This document shows, one piece after another, positions 27,576 to 40,700 of a stretch of DNA of 64,000 bases (its first letter is position 1; every line of letters starts with the position of its first letter). The notes below the pieces were generated by a model. It saw only the letters and a program-made list of their open reading frames with translations, searched no databases and was not told where the DNA came from. The stretch is from Pempheris klunzingeri (taxonomy: Eukaryota > Chordata > Actinopteri > Acropomatiformes > Pempheridae), in NCBI RefSeq assembly GCF_042242105.1, contig NC_092012.1, positions 31,959,978 through 32,023,977 of the forward strand. The letters are read 5' to 3'. A program made the translations under genes and the position numbers.

Positions 27576-30500
27576 ATGGTTTCCTTCCTGCCGTTCCTGC
27601 TGCTGCTGCTGCCCAGATTGCTGGCTGTCAAAGGTATGATTGTCCATTTTATGACTTTAGGTTTTCTTCACCGAAGAAAGAGTAAAACATCTACTCAAAA
27701 TAGATGGCAATAGAAATTGTGTTTTTATTTCAAGTAATTTTTGCTTTTCATTGTAATGTATTGCAAATTTAAAGGAACAGAATCCCCTCAAAATATGAAT
27801 CTAGCTATCATCAAGCCACTATCGAGCAAAACAGACAACAGAAGTGGTTCAGAGCTGATTCTGAAAAATTTCAAAAATGAAAAAGATATTATAGGTGCAA
27901 ATGTTGAAAGCCAAATTATTGCACAGTACACAGTAGGGGTTTGAAGCAGTTGATCTCCCTGTGCCTCTAAGTTTGTCAGTGTGATCTTTAAACTGGCATA
28001 TGGGATTTCGAGGGTATGTAACCTTCGCACTGATTGCCATCCAGGAAAGTGGTGTCACGTTCTGAATGTGAGAATGAGGTATAGTGAACAGTATGAAAAA
28101 ATACCACATTAGTTTTTTTTTTTACTTTTTTAACACTAGAACCGCCAACAATGCAGTACCTCTTAGAACCGCCGTGAGGTCATTTTGACCACGCACAACT
28201 GCAGGCTTTATAATTGAAAATTAGAAGTCTGTTATTGGAATATTTGGTCATCTTTTTTCAGAATAGCATGTAAAAATGGATGAAATAACATAACATCAGC
28301 ATTTTATGAATTTCAGCATGTTGTAGAAGACGACGACTGGCCATCTGCAGGTGGTGGCTCTTGTGGAGTATTGTCTGGTCATTTGGTCCAGGACATCCAC
28401 TTCCACCTTGCTCTTGTTATAATAGTGCACTAGTGTCGTAATGGAGGTCAAAATGACCTCATGGCGGTTCTAGGTAAAAACACTCCTTTTTATGTGTAAC
28501 ACACTTTTAGGAAAAGTCATCGACTGGGAGACATAGGGTTTTTATTCAAACAGAGTTATTTCAGTTCAGTTCTAGTGTTAAAAAACTTTTATCTTGCTGT
28601 TGTTTGTACTCCATACCATGTAATCATGGTCATGAAAATGCTGAAAGGAGGATTCCTGCTTGGAATTCTAATCATTGCAAAAGGCGAAAATAGCTAATTT
28701 TTTATGCCATTGTGACTGTAGATTTGTAAGATAGCGTGATTTGTATTTGTTTTTTATCCTCTGTTTCTGTGTTCAGTTTTGGTCAAAATTGCTGGTGGTG
28801 GCATTCGTATAACCACGGACGATGAAGTCATCAGTGAAAGCCAATCTAGTCATGTGATTTGTAGGGAGGCTACATTTCCCTGCCTGTTTCAATGCACGTT
28901 CAATACAAGATTGCTCTTCAATGGATCAATGGCTTCCCTAGATGCCAACATAACATATGATGGGATGGTGAAAGTGTACAACATGGAACAGAGTAAGTAC
29001 CCTGTCTCTCAAGTAGATGCTAACTGTGTACACAAGAAAGACACATGATCTCTGATGGGGTCAGAAACTGTTCTGTCTACAACAACTTGTCTGTAATTTA
29101 ATTCTGATTCCTCTCTCACTTCTCAGACAGAAATTGCACTATACAGCCATGCACCGAAAACCACACCTTATCACTGCTTGCATCACTGAGCGTCTCTAAC
29201 CCGTCCGACCTGATGCAACTCTTCTACATAAGGAACTCATGTGAAGATCTTTTCAGGACTAACCATGAAGTCATGGCATTGTTTATAACGTAAGTGTAAG
29301 GTCAGCTGCAGTTCCTCTCCTGTCTGATGGTCTGTGGAACAAACTAATTTCATTCTTCCTGCTCTCTGTAATACCATTTTTATCCATTCGAGAGGCACAG
29401 CTCTGTCAGCCAGGCCACCACTTTGGTCCAGAGTGAAATACCTAAATAATGGGTGTTGGGAATTGGCACAGATTTTTGTACAGACATTCATGGTTCCCAG
29501 AGGATGACCAGAGGACAAAAAGAAGAGGAATCTCACACTGCACGCTTCTAGTCCTCCTGTCAGAAATCAACAGACAAAAATATAACTAATTTAAGCAGTA
29601 GTTGTGTTAGAAGCCCACTTTTTGGTTTCAATCAACAGGGTGTTGCTGTCTGTAAAAAAACAGATCAAAAATCACTTAAACATGCCACTAAGGAACAAAA
29701 CTTTCAGCCCGACTGGTTCTTCCATGACGCTCATTGTCTTTCTGCAGTCTGGAAAGACAGATAATCCACAGCATCATGAACTTATCCAAAGTCCAGAGTG
29801 GAAGCACCGTGCACTACAGACTGGGGGACATATCTCTGAATGTTGTCAACATAAGCGGGGCAGACGTGATCTCCCCGATGCAGATACAGGCGCCACAGGT
29901 ACACAAGCTAACATGATGTTGAACATGTTAATGTCTCAATCAATTGTGTTTTGAGTGCAAAACTTGCTAGCTTGACGTCATCCTCCTTTATCCACTGTTA
30001 GCTACTGCCTCAGAACTCTTCGTTTCTCCCTGACGTTTGGCTGCCTGTGAATGTCCTGCGCGACAACAGAACGAAAACAAAGATTATTGGTTTCACCAGC
30101 TACATGTTCCACGGGCAGTTCCAAGTATATTTTTTTTGTCCTATTTACTCTTACATTGTCCATCCAATCCACAGTCCTGACACCCTGATTCATTTATAGT
30201 CATTTATATTTAGTTATAGTCATGAATGTGTGACTGACTGCACTAAAACTGTCTCTTCAGTTTTACCAGGAAGATATCTCATCAATGGTTCTCAGGATAG
30301 AACTACTGCAGGAGCCCCTTCATAATCTGTCTCCACCAATCAAGATTATTTTCAAAAAACTCCAAAAAACACACAAGTTTGTTCATGTATGTATGCTTTA
30401 AAGTTTTCAACATTCATCTGTTTAATTGCAAACCATGGGTCTAAGGATAGAGGGTGATGATGGCGTATAGCACATGGCAGGACATTCTTTCAAATTCCTG

Positions 30501-33500
30501 CATGTTTTTATGTTCCTTTTGTTCTTTAGTAACTTGATTTAAACCTCGGTGGGACTCACTGTGCAATTTCTGTCCTGCAGCCAATCAGCTAATATGAGGT
30601 GTAATCACAACTGTTCTAATTCATCATAAAATTGTCAGAACACAGCACTGAACATTTTAGCTTTTAACCTCTACAACTCCACCTGCCTACTGGTGTCCTG
30701 TTTTAAGGTTAGGGTCGCTTCTCGGCCTTGTAGTTCTCCTCTTATGGGTTAAGGACAGGGCTAAGAAAAAGCCTAACCCTAACCCAGGAACACAAGTGGA
30801 GTTTGAGAGGTTAAAAGGAATGAACAGATAATGGTTTCACTGGATTTGATCACGATATTATGCCACTGGGGTTTCATAGTATTTTGTTAAACCTGCTTTT
30901 AATCTTTGGGGAGAGCCGGTTTGACTGTGCCACATGAAGCATTGTTTATTTCAACATAACTCCATATTTTTGTATTTTTCACAGACTGAAAACTCGTTTC
31001 AGTGTCACTATTTTGATGAACAAGGTAGGTGTATGTCATTAGAATTGGCCTCACTGTAGTTTCATTTTTTTTTTCAATTTGCTTGCCTGAAAATAGTTGT
31101 GAAAGTGAATCACGATGGAATTTTTATTTTCATGTGTCAAAACTAGATGTGAAAATTACATAATCTTCATTTAAAGTGCAAATTTCTATAGTGTACTGTA
31201 TGCCTTTTAAGTTGATCTGAAGTTGCTCTTATTCAGACGACCTAATTGAATAGGCCTGATTCAGGTAACTACGCTATAATGTTCACATCCCCAGATTTCC
31301 TCTGGAGAAGGAATGGATCTAAGACTATCGACGGAATGCATGATAGCGAATCTGATGTAATTTGCCACTATGACCATACAACACCATTTGCCGTCCTACT
31401 GGTAAGGAGAGACATTTTTGAGTGACTCATAACATATTAACCAGTTAGCCAAGCTTTTATTCATTTATTCATTTTGTTTTTATTCAGTAATGGTAGTGTA
31501 ATGGCATTAACCTAGTATGAGGAATCACTCTGACTTGTTTCAAGGTGTTGGTAACCTGTGAATTAAAAATATTTACCACCATGTTCTCTGCAGGTGAGAG
31601 AAACAATTTCAGAGGTCCACTGGAAAATACTGTCATACATCAGTTACATAGGCTGTGGCCTCTCTGCCTTCTTCACTGCTTTGTCCCTTATGATATATGT
31701 CTTCCATCGGTAGGTATGCATGCATGCTATGCGGCTAGCTCTTGGGCAGCTTATGGTATCCAAGAAGCATCCAAGAAACAGCTCTGATATCAAACACTTT
31801 TAGCTTATAATGCGCTGTATAATGTGCTGTTCTCCTCTTCAGAAACAACAGGATGGACTACTCCATCTCTATCCACGTGTCCCTGAGTGGGGCCTTGTTT
31901 CTGCTCAATTCAACCTTCCTGCTGACCGAGTGGGGGGCCACAGTGAAACTAGACTGGGTGTGTGTGTTGGTCGCAGCTCTCATGCATTACTCCTTGCTCT
32001 GCTGTTTCACCTGGATGGCCATAGAGGCACTTCACCTCTATCTACTGCTGATTCGGGTGTTTAACACCTTCTACAGACACTACTTAATCAAACTGTCTCT
32101 TGCTGGATGGGGTGAGTGTTGCAAGAGTTTTATTTATTGCATCTCAATGTGTGATGATTAATACAATGATACCAATTTGATTAGAACGAGGACAGGAAGT
32201 CACAGCAACATATTTTCGTTTCTTAGAAAAACCACTGAGCTTCTGGTTCACAGAAAGTTAATGAACCACAGAGTAGCCACACAATGACTTATCTCTTCAA
32301 TAATATCATCGACCTGAACACATTAAGTGACATGGTGTTATTTTATGTTATGTTAACATGGTGCGTGTCTGGGTGCATGTCTGATTCAAAGGGATCCCTG
32401 GTGTAATTGTTGGGGTTTCCTTGGGATTGAAGGACTTCAAACAGTTTTACGGACTCACACAAATGACCATGGCTGATACCAATCAAACAAATGCCATGTA
32501 AGTAACTCCTAAATGCTTTTGGCAAGACAACAGAAACCATCCACTTTGGAAATCTGAATCCAAAATGTTCTTTTCTTAAATAAAGATTTATATTTCTTAA
32601 ATATTTTATACAGTTTATATATAATAAATGTATACACTTTTTACTTGATCATCATTACATAGTTTTGGCCATTTTATATGTATGGTTTATGTGTAAGTGT
32701 ATGTATGTATGATTTGACCCTGTCACGAACAAAGAGGACTTTTACATAGAGATGTAATACATTGAATGGCTACTGCTGAAAACATGCCAACCATAATTAG
32801 TATCAAAGACATAGTTTAATCTTTACAGTCCAGATGAACGAGCATTTCAAGAAGAACGTCATTACATATTTCTGAGTGAAACGGGACATAACATATCAGT
32901 GTAAAGTACATTAAAACTTGGAAACTGGGTGATGGGTTGATGTCATCATACCGTTGGTTGAAATGGTAGATTCACTTGAAGCCTGAAACCTGAAACCTGA
33001 AACGAGGGGCAAAAGCTGAACACCACAATAAAACAGGAAGTAACAGAAAAACACATGAACTAAACTTAACAAACTTGATGAGACATAACATACATAATCA
33101 CATATTTTGTTTTAAATGAAGAAAACACGATTGGATTTTGATATAATAACACAAAAAATGATTTTTGGCATATATTGTTGAATATAGGGCCTTTTCACAA
33201 TTCATCTAATTTAAGATAACTGTGCCTGCGTTGTACCCAGAGAGTATCTGTCTCCTCTGCCATGATGTTAAACTATAATCTGATCTGGGTGTCCTGCCTG
33301 TCCCACAGCTGCTGGATCACAGATGACTCCTTCTTCTACTCGTTGAATCTGGTGTATTTCACCCTCATATTCATCTTCAACTCTGGCATATTGGTGGCGG
33401 TGGCCTCTCGCATCTGTAAGATGAAGCAAGCGTTCAGGAGCAACTCGAAGCTTGGAGCAGTGACTAAAGGGAAGACTTGGAGAGATCCACAGAGGTTTAA

Positions 33501-33868
33501 TGACTCCTGCAGGGGTGGCCTCACTGTGTTAGGTCTTACCTGCCTGATGGGGACCACCTGGGGCCTGGCCTTCCTTGGCTCAGGATACGTCAACTACCCC
33601 ATCCTCTACCTTTTCTGCATCCTCAACTCCACACAAGGTCAGCTGTCAGTTCTGAGTGGTGTTTGTCTCTATTAAAAGATTTTTAACCTCAGGTACCCCT
33701 TTACCAGTGTGTAACTCCACCCATGGTTTAATAATTTATGTGTGTCTTTGTCAAGGTTTCTTTATCTTCCTGTGGATCTGTCTGTCGGCCAAGAGGCAGA
33801 GAAGGAACGATTTGGAGGGCAAAATGACTTCAACTCCTGTGAGGAGTTTAGGAACCAAATGTGATTAG
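27576..33868 (+). CDS. Adhesion GPCR, ADGRG3/ADGRG5-like with degenerate GPS (cluster copy B)
   Basis: Thirteen exons: 27576-27633, 28777-28992, 29127-29289, 29748-29898, 30002-30124, 30261-30386, 30985-31024, 31295-31401, 31594-31709, 31843-32111, 32392-32497, 33309-33637, 33756-33868; 638 aa, all phases consistent. The signal peptide is leucine-rich (MVSFLPFLLLLLPRLLAVK). The ectodomain is longer than in copies A and C, with several Asn-glycosylation sequons. The GPS region (residues about 293-328) reads VICHYDHTTPFAVLL: the usual first Cys, the CxC pair and the His-Leu-Ser/Thr cleavage triad are missing, so self-cleavage is unlikely. The tethered-agonist-like PFAVLL is kept. The TM region is intact, with RVFNTFYRHYLIKLSLAGWG (GPR97-like), ECL2 Cys-Trp and TM6 GTTWGLAF. 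TM5-TM7 are in one exon. Confidence 0.88.
28131..28581. mobile_element. piggyBac-like MITE with nested inverted repeats
   Basis: A 451-bp non-autonomous element in intron 1 of copy B. Both ends start with TTAACACTAGAAC in opposite orientation, and TTAA is the target site used by piggyBac transposons. A second, longer inverted pair lies inside: 28164-28191 and 28446-28473 are near-perfect reverse complements containing TAGAACCGCC, GAGGTCATTTTGACC. The TAGAACCGCC motif of the left terminus therefore occurs three times. It has no coding capacity. The family assignment rests on the TTAA ends alone. Confidence 0.75.
30664..30814. mobile_element. Fold-back MITE with TTAA ends
   Basis: A 151-bp element in intron 6 of copy B. 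Its left half (TTAACCTCTACAACTCCACC) and the reverse complement of its right half (TTAACCTCTCAAACTCCACT) match closely over about 50 bases, leaving a short central loop. The arms include GGTTAGGG/CCCTAACC. Ends at TTAA suggest the piggyBac superfamily, but the element has no coding sequence to prove it. Confidence 0.65.
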
Positions 33869-34736
33869 ACCTCCTCCTCTCCTGCTATCAGTCCAGATGA
33901 TAAAGCCTAGGTAGTATAACTGATAGTATAAGTGCACTAACAATCCCCAATTCTGTAACCATAGCAACAGTAACTCCCATATGTAAACCCCCCCCCCCAT
34001 CATGTTAGGTTGTAAATTACCATTAACTTTTGATGTAAGCATTGTTCTCTGTGATTTTAACTGTAAACATAATCTTTAGTTAAGCTTCAAGTCAAATGCT
34101 GTGCTACTTTTAAATGGTTTACATAGGTTGAAATCACATGTATGGCTTTGAATTATACAGATATATTAAAGGATTTACAATAAAGAGAGTTTCATTTCAC
34201 CACATATGTTGCCAGCTTTAGGAAAATGGTATGTTGTGCAGACCTGAGTTTCGCTTCCAGTTGTGTCAGTTGACTTGCTGACCATTGTGACTTGAATGAT
34301 TGCGTTCATAGGAAAACTGTAACATTTGGAAACTTCCTTTTTCCCTTATTTTGATTGTAACATTTGTTTCTGTGAACAAAGACGTCGGACATAATTCAGT
34401 GATAAATAAACGAGGAGGGCTTGGCTTCAGGTTAAGTGCCTGTACTGATCCGTTACTGAGCTACAGTGGGAATACATGCTGTGAAATTTTACTCTCTCAT
34501 GAGCAGATAAAATATGTAAGGGAGATTTCCTGCAAAAACTAACACCAGCAGCTTAAACAAACTGAATCATCACTTCCTTCCTACATGAGCTGTCCACCAC
34601 CCCCACTCCGCCAGCACCGATAATATGTAGATGTGAAACTCCCTGCTCACCCCATGAGGCAAACGTCAGACAAACAGAACAATGCAGCGTTTGGATCCGT
34701 AACATCTCATTGGTATTACAGGAACAGTAAGGCACG
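33869..34736. other. 3' UTR of copy B and spacer to copy C
   Basis: Short intergenic spacer. The copy B stop codon at 33866-33868 is followed by about 310 bases to an AATAAA. The remaining 550 bases should contain the promoter and 5' UTR of copy C. No other gene or repeat was recognised. Confidence 0.6.
34179..34184 (+). terminator. Poly(A) signal AATAAA of copy B
   Basis: Canonical hexamer about 310 bp after the stop codon of copy B, in AT-rich 3' UTR-like sequence before the next gene. Confidence 0.7.
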
Positions 34737-37700
34737 ATGTGGACTACTCTTTTACTCGTCACACTCGTCCGGTTTTGTGAGACCCACGCTAGTGGTGAGT
34801 TGTTTACATGTGTTTATTGTGTGATTATGGTTGTGTGCTTATAAGGTGAATATCATTTTAACTTTTGATATATCAAGGTCACGGATCATCACACCCAGAG
34901 AAAAATTAATCACTCACAGTCCTCTGCTACCCGATGTTAGGGACTTACCCAACCTGTTGTGTCACACTAAAACTCACAGTTTCCAACAGACCCAAATCTT
35001 CACTGCCATGTTTCTCTGGAGGGAAATCTGTCACAATTTTATCTTACTCGATGTTCAGTCTTGTGTCCAGTTTATCTATCCATGTGTGACACAGTCTCCG
35101 ACTGTTCTGCTGTCTTTCTCTATCACTCTGACAGGCAATTGTTTAGATGCCATCCAGGAGTGTCAGCAAAGTGATGCCCGCTGGACCAGGTAACTCATGC
35201 TGTGGATACTAAGCTGATGCTGTAGATCCTGTAGATTTCACAGAGATAACACATCAACTCCAGGTTGTCAGGATTTCAGGAATTAAATGTAAATGACTGT
35301 GTATTTATCTATTTATACCACAGTGTTTTGAAATGGTTTCACCAGCCAAAGGAACCCATAAATGACAACAATCATTATAATAACATAAAAGGTTTTCACG
35401 CAGTGCTGCAATCGCATATAATCTTAAAACAGCTTAGTTTAACTCCATGTTTGGTTTGCTGAAATGCTGAAATATGAATGCTATGTGTTGGTAGGTGTTA
35501 TGAGGACAGAATTGCGACCTGCAAGATTGTACCAGTTGGCCGTCTTAAATTAAACTTCTTTCGTGGGAGGGTGAACTCGTCTCAAGAGGTGAGGCTATAA
35601 TTTTGGGTAACTTGCTCCCAGCACAGATGGTGAGTAATGTCCTGTTGTAGACAGGGGCAGCAGAAAATATATTTTAGCCATCTAAAAGGGCCCACTTTGA
35701 AAAAAAAAACTATATATATAACTAATATGCTATATTTAGAATGTTTTCACCACTTTTCATTGCTCATTTAAACGCCTCCAGACAGTCATTTTATCTTGCT
35801 GGTCTACCGCTGCCTCAATCTGTTAGTTTACTGATGTCATTGTGTCACTTTGGTCTTGTAAATGGTTATTTCAGAGGCATACTATGATGTTACATCATTG
35901 ATTGAAGCAGCGGGAGCACATCACACTCTTGTGCCCTGCCTGGTAAAGTGACTGTTTTTTGATATTGAATTTTTTAGGTGGGCCTGTTTTTAGGTGGCTA
36001 AAACATCTTTGCCATGACTCCTGCTTCTTTTCTGTTGTAGGTAAATACACTGACTGACCATGGAGTACCTCATACAAACACACTTCAAATAATCTGTACT
36101 ATCCCTTTAAACATTCTGAAGTTTTGTATGATATGCAGTTACATATGAGGGGAACAGGAGAAAAAAAAATTCCGTTGTCTTCATTTTACATTTCATTGTA
36201 CATGTACCGTAAAAATCAGATCAAAGTTTCTATGAATTGTTATTTATTGTACTGAATACATATTCTCCTTGGTGTACGGTCTAACAAGAGTAAATCTTTT
36301 TTGCACACTTTCATGTGCACTGTCCAGGCTGGTGCTGCACTCGGTCTTTACTACAGGATTCACATCCCGTCCACAGCTCTCAGAAGAAGCAGAGGAACTG
36401 TGGTTGAGGAGGAGGTACTGCTGGTGACCACTGCAATCAACAGTACTCTCTTCAAGGTAAGTAGAGGAAGGTACAACAATTGAGCTCTCTTAGGTGAGAC
36501 TAGTTAATCCCTCCTTGATTGGCCTTGTCAATACAACACTAAGCACATTGGGAATTCAGATAAAGTAAGTAGGTGAATTGAGGAAGTAATTAGCTTTAGA
36601 AAATTTCTTGAGAAAGTAGCTGGAATTCAGAGGAATGGATTAGGAAGAGAGCCTCAATATTCATGTGCATTGACAGTGACTTCTTCTTTGGGTTGACTCT
36701 TTCTGTATAGTAGTACAAGATAGCCCTCTCCCTTCATGCTGATTTGCATTCATTTCCATGTTCTGTGTATGCTTACAGTTTTGCACTATGAAAATCAGGG
36801 AAAGGTTGGAACTGTAGCTGATGTACTTCTAATCACCCTCACCTCAGCATTAATGTCACATGTCCCCTCTGATACCTTTGTCTACTATTGCAGCTGAGTC
36901 CCCCTGGGAGAAAAGGAAAGGGGAGATCAGGCATACCACAGCAGCCTACCCACAGGCAAGGCTCTGTTCTGTGGGGGGAGGTCCTGGTAGTGAGGGCAGG
37001 GAGCCATCCCGTCACAAACCTCTCACAACCCATCAAGTTAATCTTCAAACACAACAAACAGGTGAAATGACAAAACCTGCGGCGTTATACTTGGAATATG
37101 TAACAATCTGCTTTCTTCTAATGCTGAATACACTTTTGGATATATTTCAGGTGGAGAGTGGGACTTGTGTGTTTTGGCAGGAGTCAGATTTGGATGATGG
37201 AACAGGTGGGCTACATGTGCCAGCCTACAGTATTTTTGCTCTTAAATAAAAATATGAACTCAAATGTACCCATTATATGTGTGTTTAGGTCACTGGAGCA
37301 CAGACGGCTGTGAAACTAATGACACTGGGGAGGAATTTATTTGCAGCTGCAACCACCTGAGCTTCTTTGCTGTACTTGTGGTAAAATGAACAACATGTTT
37401 CCTCTCTACACATCTACTACAGAATAGGTCAATTTCCAATGAGTCCCAAACAGCCCCTCTATAGCATGGATGAGGAGCAGCCACAAAGAAGAAAATAAAC
37501 TCAGTTATCAGTTATGCTTAGTCACGTATGCTATAAGTTAATGTTATGTCCACATACAGGTTGGTTAGGTTTAGGGACCCAACACACTTGGTTAGGTTTC
37601 AGGAAAGTTAATGTAAGTACGTTCTTTACAGAAATAAAGTCATGTTACGTATGTAACCACTTCACATAAGTTAATGTATCTCAAAGGGGACTTTTGGTCT

Positions 37701-40700
37701 CTAACAGACTTTGTCGCCCTTTATACAACATCACCCAGCTTCCTCCTTTGTCGTATGTACTTGTGGTACATACTGAAGCTGAATTACAAAGTTGTTGGTC
37801 AAGTTTCCATCCAAATTTTTTTGCAGGAAGCCTTGTTGCAGAATTTCAATCTTTTTTACCTGCGTTTCCAGTCCAGTTGTGTTACGTGCAATGTCAAGAT
37901 GTGCGTAAGAACAGCTGGATGGAGACGTACTTAGAGGCACAGAGCTCATGACCTATAATCTAAATCAATACATAGACTAATAATACTGAATACATGACAC
38001 TACATCACAACATGTTTATTTTATCCAGACCGACTTACAAGAAGTGCATTTACCTAAATGGACCCAAGAATTGCATCCAATCTGTCTGATTTCTGAACTT
38101 GAATTACATTGAGTTGAATTTTTACTGTTTCTTTGTGTTTCAGAACCCTGTGTTATCAGTGGATGAAAGTAATGCTGTGAAGCTAAGCTATGTCACCTTC
38201 ATTGGATCGGCGCTCTCCATCGTCTTCACAGCCATCAGCTTGATCATGTATATATGTCTACAGTGAGTTTTTTCATCATGTTTTAACAGAGATGACAACT
38301 TAAGTCCTTTTTGTTAAGGGACTGAAGCAATGTTATTATATTTTTTTCACAGAAAGATAGTGTTTCCTTCCTTTAGATAAACCACAGAGCAGATACGCAG
38401 CATTTAGACAGTTATCTTGTGCTTCTTATATTTATTTTCACACGTCCAATCTAGCCACATCACTTTGTACATGTGGTGCATCTTATGTGTTCAACAGGTC
38501 AACAGGTTGAGTCTTGGTCCTATCTTGTTTTTTCTTTGGTGTGAAGCGTGCCAGGCTGAGAGAGGCACTGAGTGGTTGAGCTAACTTTCTATCTGAATGT
38601 AGATACAAAACAAATTTGCATTTGAAAAAGTACCTGTGATGCTTTGCCTGGCACGCGTCATGATTAACCATCAAACACACCACACCAGTGGTGTGACACA
38701 CATAGAAAAGTCAGATGTCCCACTGCATCTGCTAAACAGGAAACACAAAAATGATCATGACATATTTTGTACTGTTCCCCTTTTAGGCGGCGACGCCCAG
38801 AGAAGGCCATCGGGGTGCATATGCAACTAACAGGGGCGCTGCTCTGCCTCCACCTCTGCTTCCTGTTGTGCTGCATCTGGGTACGGCAGCTGAATGAGAA
38901 TGAGGAGGGCTGGGTTTGCCAGGGTCTGGGTCTCTTTTTACACTGGTCCCTGCTGGCCACCTTCAGCTGGATGGCTCTGGAGGGATTCCATCTCTACCTT
39001 CTCCTAGTCAGAGTCTTTAATATCTACGTGAGGAGATACCTGCTGAAACTCAGCTTGGTGGGATGGGGTGAGTGGAGTGTGTTTGGTCATGTGTGTATCT
39101 GTCTTTCTGTGGCTGATCCCACATGCTACTTGACTGATTAGCCTAATATATGCTCAACAGCATCGCGTGGTTTTGGTTGTCATTCAAATTTTCCCATTAT
39201 AGGTATTCATACACATATTGTGATCAGCTGTTTGAGTCCAGCAGAATACAGAAGCTGAAAATGTAGAACCAAAGCAAAGGGCTGTTAGACAGCAAGGCAA
39301 AGCAGTGAAAATATTTTACATGCAGCGTACTCTTCAGATGATATTGATTTATTTTTTTTTTTTTTAGGTGGGTAATTTTTTAAGCAGCTAAAATACATTT
39401 TGCTGCTGTCCCCATCCACAGCAGCACATTTCTTAGCATCCTTACTGGGAATCCTACCTGCTTCTCCACACTGTGGGCGTACTGACTGCCATCAGGGCAG
39501 TGTTTCTCAATCCTGGTCCTGCATGAATGGGTCATTATCAGCCAGCTGGAGAGCTTGATGATGAGCTGATGATGTGACTCAGGTGTGTTGGAGCTGGGAA
39601 CATCTAATGCATGCAGGGCGCTGAGGCTCCAGGACCAGGAGTGGGAAACACCAGTTTAGGGACTTAAAACCTGCAATAAATCTTTTGGCCACTTGGGGAC
39701 AACAGAAACAAGCTAAAAGAAGAATAAACTTAATGAGTTTATCAATTCATTGCTGGTTTGAGTCTTAATGGGAATTTGACAACATCAACAATATATTATA
39801 TCACCAGATTTACCACACATTATCACAAAGAAAGAGTCCCTAGGCGCCCACAGCTTATTTTTGCCAGGGCCCCCCATGCATGTTAATCATCATGAATGTG
39901 ATTCACATTTCTGCTGAATGCTGCAGCCGTTAGTACAGATGGTGATACAATAGCAATGCCACAAAAGGAAAAGAAGTCTGCAGTGGATATAAACAATGCA
40001 GGTTTCAAAACTGTATCACAACCTCAACTTTATTTTGGTCTTTGAATCATATGAAATAAAGACCAGAGAAAAGAAAGTGTAACCAAGTACACCGCAGGCA
40101 GATTTAACCGTAGTCAGAGCTTGTTGAAGTAAACCCTGTATCTTTCATGTCTGCATGCAGGTCTTCCTACACTGACTGCAGTGGCTTGTGGGATCTCAGG
40201 TGTTTATGGCAAATACAGGCTGGAACTGAGGGACGACAACAACCGCAATTCAACAGCGCAGATGTAAGAAACCAAGATCAGTGTTATGATTTGAAATATT
40301 CAACCACATAGAAGCTTTGAATTCTTACCAAATACATACTGTGCATTTAAGAAAATCTTACTTTTAATGTTTGTATTGTATTTGTTTGCAGATGCTGGGT
40401 GAGCAGCCAGTTCCCACAGAGTGTCTTAGTCAGCTACATCACCACTGTGGCTTTCCCGTGCCTGGTGATACTGTGTAATTCCTGCATGCTGGGGCTGGTG
40501 GTGTTTAAGCTCTGGAGGCTGAGGGCATGTAGCGGAGGCTCTGAAAGCACCAGTGGCTGGAAGACGATGGACAGAGAGAAAGGGACCAGGTTGTGGAGGG
40601 ACGGTGCAACAGTGCTCGGCCTGAGCTGTGTGCTGGGTTTACCTTGGGGTTTAGCGAGCATCACATACGTCTCGCTCCCTGGGATCTATATTTTCACTAT

